Shown: positions 34,101 to 46,100 of the stretch, piece by piece
Layout: every line of letters starts with the position of its first letter
Position numbering within the stretch: the stretch's first letter is position 1
From: Hyposmocoma kahamanoa
Taxonomy: Eukaryota > Arthropoda > Insecta > Lepidoptera > Cosmopterigidae
Length of the DNA: 64,000 nt
Direction: 5' to 3'
NCBI RefSeq assembly: GCF_003589595.1
Contig: NW_020653750.1
Location: 3,382,678-3,446,677 of the forward strand
Program-made: the position numbers and the translations under genes
The notes under the pieces: generated by a model
Databases searched by the model: none
Told to the model about the DNA's origin: nothing
What the model saw: only the letters and a program-made list of their open reading frames with translations

Positions 34101-37100
34101 AAAGCCACATTAATTTCTGTCCTGTCGTATAAGTTTAGGCAAATATAGACATATCGTAAAACCATAGTAATCCGCTATCTATCATTTTTTTTTATTATTT
34201 AAAACAGCAATAACATTGAAACAATTGAATAAAAATATTTGCAATTTTTTTTAAATAACGGTTTTTGCATATGTCGGGCTTTCATATTCGCATACAAAAA
34301 TGATTAAGTGTATAACAAAAAGGTAAAGTATCAACATTATTTTACTTCGTAAATATTTATCAATTTGTGTTCAAAAACGGAACATTTCGAAATAATTTTG
34401 TAAAGGAAAGTTACTACTCCAAAAACATGGTAAATTAATACAAATGCTAGCTAACAGTCTAGAGGAATTAATTCAGTTGCTTCAGCTGTACCAAGTACGA
34501 GTCTGGTCGTGTATGGAGTACTGCTCCCACCTATGGGATGGCTCTGTATACCAACTGACCACCTTAGATTCAATCGACAAGCGCACCAAGAAGCTTATAG
34601 GTGACTCGGAATTTGTAGAGGCAAAGCTGCAAAGCCGTGACCACCATAATAAATGCCTGTTTATCGGTATCCTACAGGATATATCACGGAGTATGTGCGC
34701 GGGATTGCACCAGGTGAACCAGACGTAGGGTGGGGTTCCATCCCTATGTTGTGGATATTCCAAGTATTTTTACGAAGCGTTTCGCTTTCACATTTATATG
34801 GCGAATGGCTATGGAATGGAATTTCCTGTCTGCAGATTTGTTCCCTGAACAGTATAGGTAACTTGGACCTTTTCAAGGCGAGAGCGATAGGCATTATTTA
34901 GGTGAGTATGCTCCATCGTCGACTTCATCGTCGCTTTCCATCAGGTGAGATAGAGGTCAAATGCGCACTTATTTTTAAAAAAGGAATATATTTTATTTTA
35001 GGTTTCCTTTTGCAATTCCACTACTGGTGCCAGCACTATTTATATATTTACCAGCATTCTGGTGGTTTCATACGACCTTAAAACATTATTTCGAGGCTAG
35101 TGTAGTCCGAAAGCAGTCAGTTGAAAATCTATTTGATATTTATGACCGCATTAAATAATTAAGACACGTCTTTTTGAATTACCTGGAACACGATCCTGTT
35201 TTCAAAGTACCTTGGAACACAAGGTTTTCATAAAAAAACCCAGTTAAATTCTGTTATCAACTAATGATCCTAGTATCTATGATATTACTTATTATCAATG
35301 AGATGTTATTGTTGATAATAATGCTATCAAGGATCACATGAATCTTTTTATTTTCATTCATTTACATTTTTTGTTTCGTCACAACATTCTAGATGCTCAT
35401 TTCTACAATCCAATTTTTTAATGTATGTATTTTATTTTAAAGGCTTGACGTACATATCCTATATAAATTGATAACTAACTTTTATAAACAATAAATGTAT
35501 GACAAAATTGCTTCTTCAGAAGTATGTTTTACAAGATATTAGCCATCTTGTTGTTATATCCTGTTATTCGAAAGAAACTGCAAAATTATTAAAACTACAG
35601 TATTTATTAAGATGCATAACTAAAACTCCAGTATTTCTGTCTATCTCAAAATGTCTAATAATAGGTGTCATTAGTAGAGATAAAAAAATCGCTCAGTAGC
35701 TGGCCGTCCTGTGTTGTGTATGCTTTCACGTGTTTGTCAACAAAAGTTACCAATAGTTAATATAGTCAATGGCTATGACTACTGAAATACATCATTTTTC
35801 CAATGAACATAAATTTCCAATATCATAAATATATTGGTGTTAAAGATTATTTAAATAAAACCCGTTTTTCCACAGCTCACAGATTCATTTGTCTCATCAT
35901 TATTCACGCCCTTGGATTCCCACTGAAGTAGACGGAATCTTTTTTTATAAAAAGCTTAAAGTTTATGTAAGCCTTTTATTATTCTGACTTTATTATTCTG
36001 ATTTTATTTGAAAATATTTTTCCTGCCGTCCACTTCCAACGTTATACTTCTTTATATTTCTGTCAGTACATCATCTTTTACACCACATCGTTCATGGATT
36101 ATTGTATTGTTCATTCTGTCACATACCCACACATTGCATATTTTCCCGTAGGTTCTTATTTCTACTGCATTTACTCTATTCTCGTGCTTCTTTTGTCATA
36201 CCCAACTCACTCACTCCCATAAATCAGTACTGGTACCAACAGAGTATTATGCACCACCATTCGTACCTTCTCAGATACAGCCTAACTGTAATCACTCCGT
36301 TTATGGCTATTTTTACAACATTTGCCTTTTTTATTCTCCTTTTAATATCTTTAGTAACGTTGAGCTCCTTTTGAAAGAATTGGTCCAGACATGTACTGCA
36401 CCTCAGTTATTTCTGCTGCCAAGTAGTAATGTTAGCTGTGGAAATTACAGGTGTTAGTGAAATAAAGAAACAGAAGACTTGTCAACTTATGCCTCAAGGT
36501 TACGGGCGCGGTGGCAGTGCCAGCAGATTTTTATGATTTGAAGCTCGAACTGTCACTGCAACTGTTATGGACAGGCGTGTCGTTTACCACCAGGCGCACG
36601 ACTTGTTCGTCCCGGCGTCTGTTCTATTTCTTTATGAATAGTGAAAACTGGATTTGTTATGATCCGTCAGCAATCGTCGTAATGGGTGTCTGAGACAACA
36701 CAATTTACCTGCACAAGTTCTTCGCGAGCGTAGTGTAAACAAAAAAAAAGATTGTGTTTATTGGTTTAGAAAATCAAAAAACTAGTGCTAGGCTGCTAGG
36801 TAACGACACACTGAAATTTGTCTGCCTCATACATTCGAATAATTTGGTGAGGATCACTTGAGGCACTTTTCAAAAATTAAGACAACGCACCTGTACACAT
36901 ACACATCAGCTAGATCAATTGATGTCTTAAACAAATCTCGTGTTCAATTGCTGGCTCATGTTACCCATCGTTTTTCCAATATGGATGACAAACTTGACTT
37001 TCGGTCCGAGCTAGAACTAAGGATGTATAACAACGCAATTGGACAGTTTCGAATGGGCTTTTCGTTGACGGAATTCGAAAGTGGTTCCGTAGGTCTTCCA

Positions 37101-40100
37101 TAGTGGGAAACCTGCCGTAACTACGGATTTCGTGCTTCGAGAGTAGGGCCCCAGCTCCGACCTGGCTCCTTATGATGTTTTGTTGTTTCCAACGGTTAAA
37201 AAGATGGACTTTTTGGCATTTTGCAACGCAAATAAGGCTGTACATAAAATTAACGGGCTTTTAACGACTTTCCGTAAGAAGCCTTTTTGAACTATTTTCA
37301 AATCTGCTTTGAACAACCGACAAAGTGTATTGAGGTCGAAGGCTAATATTTTGAAAAACAAAAAAAATACAACTTTGAAACCTAACATCAGGGAAATAAT
37401 AAGTAAAGTTCGGCGATTTTATCACGTCTTCTTATTTAGTAGGTAATGCATTGGCATGCATCTCTATTGAGAGATGGGAAAAACTACTTATTTTTTTAAA
37501 CGTTTAAACGTTATACTTTTTTAAAAAGCGTGCAATTTAAACGCTTTTTAGTTTAAAGTTACCAAAATCGTTTAGAAAACGTTCAAGCGCATTGACTTTT
37601 ATGTTAAAAAAAAGCTTGCAACGTTGTGTTGATAGCGAAACGCAAGAGTACCTATACCACACGGAACAGCATCACGGAACGTGAGACTGACTGTTCTTGT
37701 TGCCTCTAAGGCAACAAGAACAGTCAGTCTTGTGCATTGGCGTTGTTATGTCGAAAACGGGAAAACTGTTGTCGTCTATACTGACCATAGCGCTCTTAAA
37801 TGGTTTCTTTCGATTGATAATCCTACGGGCAGACTCGCTCGTTGGGGTGTTCGGTTGTCGTCGTTTGATTTCGAGATTAAACACCGTCGTGATGTGAACA
37901 ACGTAATACCTGACGCTTTGTCTAGAGCTGTCCCGGTCGCTTCTATAGTCACTGCCAAATCAGTCGCTACTTCTAGTGACGATTGGTATAAAAGTATTTA
38001 TAATAAATAATTGTTTAACGAAACCCGCGCATTATCCTAACTTTCTAATAAAAAAATGACACTCTCTTCCACCTTAGTTCTCGTGGAAAGAGGTAGGTCC
38101 TGCAGAACTTAGAGAAGCTGTTTTTTTTGCGAAAAACCACAGTGAGCCAATCTCAGGTCACTTATGAATTTTTAAAACCTGTAAACGTGTCGCGCTTAGG
38201 TATTACTGGCCAGGCATGTACCGCGACATAGCTATTTTTATGGGTTCGTGTTCAACTTGTTTACAGTACAAGGTCCAAAATCATCCAAGAATTAGGACGC
38301 CCCAAACAGTGTTCACGCCCCTACCAAATGATCTCGATCTATTTGATGGGCCCTCTGCCCGTAACTCGTAAACAAAATAGAATAGTAGAATAGAATATAT
38401 ATATATATATATATATAGAATATATATAATATAGTAGAATAGAATAGTAAAATATTAGTAGCAACTTATTGTTTTTCTGAATTTCTGTCACATTTTTCCC
38501 ATTAAAAAGGCTACCGCAGAAATAATTGCGAAAATTTTGGAAGAACAAATCTTTTTATTTCATGGTGTCTCTCAGACAATATTTATGGATAATGGCCCTC
38601 AGTTCATTAGTGCCATACAAATACACTATTTACAAAATATAATATCCCTGATGTATTTTTCACACCAAAGTATACCCCCCAGGTTAATACTGTGGAACGG
38701 TATAATAACACTATTATAACTTGTGTTTCTACTTTTATAGACAGTGACCATCGTTCTTGGGGCACGTTTTTGCCTAGTGTTCAATTCGCGATCAATAATA
38801 ATTCAGTTAATGATGCTACTGGTTTTAAGCCGTCGTTCCTCGTCTTCGGGCGAGAACAAGTTGTCTGCGGTTCCCATTACACTGACATTGATTTAGGCGA
38901 CAGGATTCTTTTCATGCCTCGACATGTGTACGCTGAAAACCTTAGAGATATTGTTTATAAACGCGCTTATATCTTGAGTGATAACGATAAGTTTTTTAGT
39001 AAAAAGTTCGCTCCGAAATATATAAAGAGATATATATTGTCGAAAAACGATCGCCACTTGTCTACGTGCTGGATGACATGTCAGGAAATTCTTGCCTCGG
39101 TACATTAAAGATCTAAAAATTCTTATTATCTATATATTAAAGCTAATTCGTAGTTGATATTTAGTTTCAAACGTTAACTTTCCTTTTTCGTTCTTTCTTC
39201 TTTAGGAGCGGTAGACTACTCCCTAAATAAGCCTTAACGTCTTTCTTTCTTCTTCAGGAGCGGTCGACAACTCCCAAAATAAGCCTTAACGTCATTATTT
39301 CTTCTTCAGGAGCGGTAGACTACTCCCTAAACAAGCCTAGGTCAAATCTTTCTTCTTCTTTAGCTATTGTTAACTCAATTAAACCTCAGTAGTATTTTAA
39401 AAAGACACTCTTAATAATTTGACCGTGTCCATTTTCTACCTTCTTTTTAACATTTCTTGTGTGCAGTCTAATGTCGATTCTTAGGACATAAGACTCTCAT
39501 TCTGTTTAGTATTATTCGATGTTTTTTTGGATTGTCTTTGATTGGTGATGTATGAAAGGTAGCAGCAAAAATTGGTACTTATAATTTATGTGGATTTTAA
39601 TTTAAAATTAAAATCCTTATGAGGGACCGGCGGGTATTGTAACGGAACGTTACAACGTTGTTAAATTCATTTTAGAATAAATCGTTTTTCAAATTTAACA
39701 CTATTAAAAATTTAACACAAATTTTATTTTCAACAAATATATCCTATTTGTAAATGATAATTGATTATAAAACATTAAAACCATGATTTACCATAAACAA
39801 AATTGGTTAAATCTATGGCAGCTTACGTTGCATTTTCGAATGATGTCGGAGACGCAGAGACCCCTCTCTGTCGGAAACGGCGGCCGCCGAGCTCTTCAGA
39901 CAGGGTCAGAACGTCTTCAGAGTTTGTCCACACTCTGCTTGGCCGCGCTCACGATATAAAAAAAACGTTACGTATTTTGGAAAGTTAAAAATTTTATTGT
40001 AATTCAAAGATTATTGCTTCCCAATCACATTAAACGTACTTAAATAGTTGTGAAAGTGAAAGTTCCCGCTTTAGGGTAAGTTCAATGACACACAAAATAC

Positions 40101-43100
40101 TTGTAACGCTTTCATTTGCTAATTTCATCAAACCAAATTGTACTATGTCATTATTGCTCTTTCTACGATTATATAGATATGTACAACGTAAATTTGAACC
40201 ATAGTACCATACGCTTTGAGAAATTTTAAAGATTGCATCATCAAAATATCAAATTGTAACGATTAAATTTTATTGTATTTTTTTACCAGACGTTGTTTTC
40301 TTTGGCTTATTTAGTTTTAATTATTTTCTAATAATAAACAAACGTCTCGGCCTTCAGCCTTATTACCTAAATTCTTTTTTTAAAATCTATTTTTACACAT
40401 TTTAAACTGCAACTTCGGTCTTGCCGCGCCACCGGCAATTGCTACTACGTAGGTGCTTCCCTAATTCTCTTTTGCCGTCAGTGGGCTTTCAGAACGGAGG
40501 CAAAAGGACTGTTACTACCAGTTGGTAGTCCATTGCAGGAGTCACCTTCGGGTTGGAAAATTACCATCGTCTTGGAAAGCTACCTTTGCTGAGCTTCCTT
40601 CGGGTTCATACACCTGGAGCTTGACTACGTCCGGACGAGGACGCACCATTTCCACTGAACGGCTACCAATTGCTGCTCGTCCTGTGGCCTTTCTTCTGCG
40701 CCGGCAAATATACTCGGAAGCGGAAAACCTAAAGTCTTAAGGCACGTTACCATCACGACTCGTAATAAATTTATGTACCTTTTTTGAAAATTTGAAATTG
40801 TAAGCTATTTCTTTTTATTATAATTATTTCAATTATCGGAATTCTTTATTGATTTTCTACCCTCATAGGGAAAATAAAACTATGGAATCCAACCCGGTAC
40901 ATTCGGGCCCATTACAGGTCCCATGGTCACGGTTGACTGAGGTGGTACAGTCATCAACTAATTATGTCTAATATTAATGCAAACCCATTGACTTACAAAT
41001 AAATGGACGACGGGTCTAATACAAAAACCATGAAAAAAATGTCCCAAGTCAACCTATTTAAACATAATGACATGTAAAGGAATATGAAAAAGCTAAAACG
41101 TTGAATTTAAATTGTAATGTCATCGCAGTACTGTCTAAAGTGCTTGCTTCGCTGTCCGTCGAACAAGCGAAGACTAAAGCGTGAATGACGCTCTGTATAC
41201 GATTTTAACGCCTTATAAGTTCGGACACTTTTTAGCGCGGCCCCGACGTCCATATAATTGTAAGTCAATGTGCAAACCTTATTTTTTATTTATTACAAAA
41301 AATATTTTTTCACTATAGTTACAAAAGTTATTAATTAAATACTTTATTTTTAATTTAACAAAGAAACATTCCAATTTACGCTACATTATGTTTTACAAAT
41401 GATTTTATTTTAACAATATCAATTTTTATTAAGTAAAATTTATTAATAATTGGCAATGGAAATTGGAATAAATAAAAACATATTAATTAGTACTGCAGTC
41501 TTATGTCTGTTTGGGATTTTTCATCAGAGGAAATACTGGATCTCAAACAGGTGGAACGGAGAAACCATCTTCCCTGTTGAAATTAGGATGTTTTTTAATG
41601 GCCTCTCGCAGCATCCTAGGTAGATAACGGACCAGGAAAACGTGTTTCATTTACACTTCTCTAGGTTTGCATTTAATATATCTCTTGTTGTTTTAAATTG
41701 TTCCTGTACGATTACAGCAGGAAATAATTAATATATTTATAATTACCACAATAATTACAATTTATTTAGACTCTAATCTGACATCATTAGTATTTTGAAG
41801 TGTTAATCTTTAACAATGACGCATTTTCATAAAGTAATCAGATAATTTATAATATTGACAAGTAAAGAAATTACTACCCCAGATAAGACTTAAGGCTATT
41901 AGCAATATTAGGTAGGCAATGGACATTTTGACCGTCATTCCAAAATAATAAAATTATTCATTTTGTATCATTAAATACAACAAAACCCGTTCAAAATATT
42001 ATTGAAATCACATCTAATGTAAACGTATGCTACAGGAAGAGATATGCTCTTATGTTTGTACTTATAATACAACAACCTAGAATTGAAGCATCCAAGCGCT
42101 GAAATAATATTCTACCACCTTAAGTAACTATCGGTAGGTACCAAATATTAGGTCCTTACCTGTGAAATTGCCGATTGCAAATACTGGGAAATTTGAAGTT
42201 CGATATCTTTTTCGATACATTTTACTTAGAGTTCCAAAATAAAATTATAGTTATAATATAGCTATGATATTTCCTTTTAAAAATTAGTTATTCATTTGTT
42301 TTTCTACCGTTCGATTTTTCTTTGATTACACCGCTGTTTCTGTGGCCATGGAAAAATCGAAATTGTGTATTTTTTTCGAATATTAGTTCTGTCGTGGCAC
42401 CAACGCATGACATACAGTAAGCAATACCAGCGATATGTATGGACGACGTAGCGCAAGTAAGTGCACAGTGCGTTATTTGTTTGTTCGCTTCCTTTCTGGA
42501 AATTTTGATAATAATAATAATAACGTACACACTCAACATAGCCCCGCACTAGGGAAACCCTGTGTCGCGGGTGCCATGGACACACACATAGACAACCACA
42601 AATTACACTCAAACTCACGAGAGAAATAAATGTAGGCCATACAAATATTTCTCCCGACCCGGGAATCGAGCCTGGGACCTCCGCGTGGTAGTCCGGCATG
42701 GTAACCGTTCGGCCACAGAGGCAGTTAAAAAAGTGATCTAAAAAAGTTGAAAGTTGATAACGATTAATTGAAAGTCACAGTGAAAGCAAATTAATCTCAA
42801 ACAACGTCGAAATTAGCAACAGCTTTCAAGGTAAGTGATACAACGATATTGATTCATTTGCGTCGAATTGGAAAGATAAAAATGCTAAGAAAGTGGGTGC
42901 TGTATGAACTTACTGAACAACAAAAATAAAATCGCGTCGAAGCTTGGCTTAGATTGTTGAATAAGCACTCGAATGAGGGGATTCTGAATCAGATTGTCAC
43001 TTATGATGAAAAGTGGATCTTGAATGAAAACGTCTGTCATACTGGTTGGCCAGGGGCAGGGGAGGCAGCCGTACCATATCCCTGTCCAGAAGAAGCTGCT

Positions 43101-46100
43101 TTGCCTGTGTGGTCGACCTATTCTCATATTACATATTACAGCTTCTTGAGACCTAGCACAACAATTATTGAAGAGGTGTACTAAGAAGAATTGCAAGTGA
43201 TGATGGACAAGCTTGCTGACTGACTGACTTTTTTTTTTGGAAAGTGGATAACTTTTTACATGAAATAAATTTCAAATCCCTATAAATAGTTCATCGATTC
43301 CCGTTCCTAGGCTGTTCATACCAGAGGCATCAATAAACTTCCATTAAAATGGCAAAAGTGCATCGACAATAATGGTCAATACTTAGATTACTTAAATATA
43401 TACTTTTCGTAACTTTTTTTTTCTATTCTCTCTATATAAAACGGCAATCTCACAGGTAATGTCCTAAATACAAATTCAAAACATTGTAACCGTCAATCTC
43501 TCGCGCTACAAAAATCTGTCAAATTTGTAGCAACTAATTTTATAACCCCATGTACTTTTTTCCGCGGCCTTCGTACAATTTTTATTTCACTTGATTTTAT
43601 TTTTTCACAATTTCCACAATTTCCGCTTACAGTTATACTTGTACTTACATATACAATGGGTTTGTTTTATTTCAATAAATTAATAAAATATAAACTTTAA
43701 TATAAAATATGAACTTTACACTTTCTATATTCTTGTTTATAAATCTAATGTGGTGGCTATAATGCGTTCTCTTTTTAGAAATACAAAAAAATGAAAAGAA
43801 TATATATCGAACAAAATAAATTACAATAACTAAATAATACTACCAATAATAATACACTCGTGGACACATATTTCGAGCCACCTTGCATTTTTAGTATTGA
43901 ATGCCCTAAGCTCAAAAAATATGTTTGATTGATAAAAAACTATTAATGCAATTTTGAAGCTGGTTTACTAAACGTCATTTCCGTATGTCCTTGTTGAAAA
44001 TTTGATTTTGTGAAACCAAGGAAAAACGAGTTTAAGTGTGTCAAGTCTTGAATTCACCTTTGTCAAATGAAATTCTGGTAAAGAAATTTTAAAGAAAACA
44101 GTGGGCTTATCGGAAAAAATTGTAACTTGTATTATCTCCAAGACAACGGTCGCCATGCGATTTGGCATAGAATTAATTAACGTCAATATGAAGTGCTGTG
44201 GAATGTTCTCCCATTCTTACTCAATGGCAACTTTCAACTCCGTTAAGGTGTGCGGGGCTGGGTGGTGAGCTCGAACACGCCTCTTTAGCTCGTCCCATTA
44301 ATGTTCTATTGGGTTCAAATCCGGGCTTCGTGCTCACCATTGCATGGCGGTAATACCGACGTCATGAAGGTATTCCGTGACGACTCTTGCAGTATGCGCT
44401 CTTGCCTTGTCATGCATTAGAATAAAATCTCGGCCTACAAAGCCAGCATAAGGCATTACATGAATTTCGAGGCACCGGCGAATGTATCTGTCGGCATTTA
44501 ATGGTGGCAGCCCCGGCCCCGTCACAACCTCAAGCGCAGTTTTGCCTTCGGTGGACATTCCTCCCCAGACTGTCCATGAATCCCATATTTATTATTATTA
44601 TATTACCATAGACCATAATCTTAGTTTCATCAGTGAAGAGTACCTGGCTCCACTGACGTGGAGTCCAATGCAAATGTTCTCGTGCAAATTGGAGTCGCGC
44701 CATTCGATGAGCTCGTGTCAATTTGGGCCCGTTCGCTGGCTTATGTGGAGTTAGACCACGTTCCTTAAGTCTCGTTCTCGCAGTTCTAGTGCTAATAGCC
44801 ACTCCATGAAAGTCTCGAAGCTGTTCTTGGATCTGTACTGAAGTCAGTTGAAGATTTCGTAAGCTCGTCGTGAAGATAAATCGATCTTGCCTTTCCGTTG
44901 TCACTCGAAATCGTGGTCTTCCTTGACGGCGAACATAGCTGCCAGTCTCTAAGTACCGATGGTATAGCCTTTGCACAGCGGAACGGCTTAAATGCAGTTG
45001 TGTACTTACATTGTGCTGACTAAGTCCAGACTGCAAAAGTGCCACAGCTTGTGCGGCTACTTCAGGCGCAGTGTTCATAATTCCTTCGAGAAATTTGGGT
45101 AAATTTAGAGGAAAAGCAATGTATATATAATTTAGAGGAAAGGCTCCTTTATTGTTAAATAAAACAATTAAACAAAAAAATATTGAAATTATTTCGTTTT
45201 GACTTGCACCTTACGCTCCCTTATTTCTTTAAAAAATACTTCAAATTTGGAACAACAACGCACCATAATAACGGGGAAACTTGCCAGCATTAAAACTGCA
45301 TAAAAACTTTTTCTTTAATAAAAAAATATTTTTATATTCCCTGGTCTTTAAAATAAAAATTCAAGGTGACTCGAAAGTTGTGTTCGGGCGTGTATTTTAA
45401 ATTTGATGTTACTTTAACTGATAATACTACTAGCAAAAATAACTAGTAATATTAATACTTAAGCACATTTTTCTTCAAACAATACTAGAGTATTGTTTGA
45501 TGAAAAATGCCTTTAACCTGTTTCTTACTGTTTCTTTTCAGAGTATTTTTGGTTGCCTATCAGTAGTCCGAAATGACATGTTCCAGAAATCACGTTTGGT
45601 CGAATTTTTTTTTATAAAATATAACTGCGCATTTGACCTCCATCTCACCTGATGGAAAGTGACGATGACCTCGACGATGGAGCATACATACCTAAATAAT
45701 GCCTATTCACGCTCGCCTTGAAAAGACCCAAGTTATAACGTTCAGGGACAAGTCTGCAGGCAGGGAATTTCACTCTATAGCCGTTCGCCATATAAATGTG
45801 GAAGCGTAACGCGTCGTGCGAATCTTTGGAATATCCACAACAGGGATGGAACCCAAGCTTACGCCTAGTCCCCCGGTGTGATGGAAAGGGGAAGGCAGAA
45901 TTAAATCGTGTAATTCCATCGCACACTCTCGGTCGTGATATCTCCTGTAAAATACTGATAAGCAGGCAACTTTACGGCGGTATTCAAGGCTCTGCAGCTT
46001 CGCCTCCACTAATTCCGTGTCACCTATATAATCCTCTTGCCACGGTTGTCAATAGAATCCAAAGAGGCCAGTTGATATGTCGCAGAGACATCCCAAAGGT

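Larger units (their letters stand above)
37655..39108 (+). pseudogene. Ty3/gypsy-type pol remnant (RNase H and integrase)
   Basis: 37738-38010 holds the RNase H/tether region (VVYTDHSALKWFLSIDNP, then IKHRRDVNNVIPDALSR). 38080-38340 holds a broken zinc-binding integrase start (RYYWPGMYRDIA, CSTCLQYK). 38537-38640 holds MDNGPQF of the integrase core. 38692-39108 holds ERYNNTIITCVSTFI, FAINNNSVNDATGFKPSFLVFG. The order is that of gypsy elements. Stops, shifts, an (AT)n insertion at ~38395-38425 and a hairpin at 37684 inactivate it. Gag, protease and polymerase core are not seen. Confidence 0.85.
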
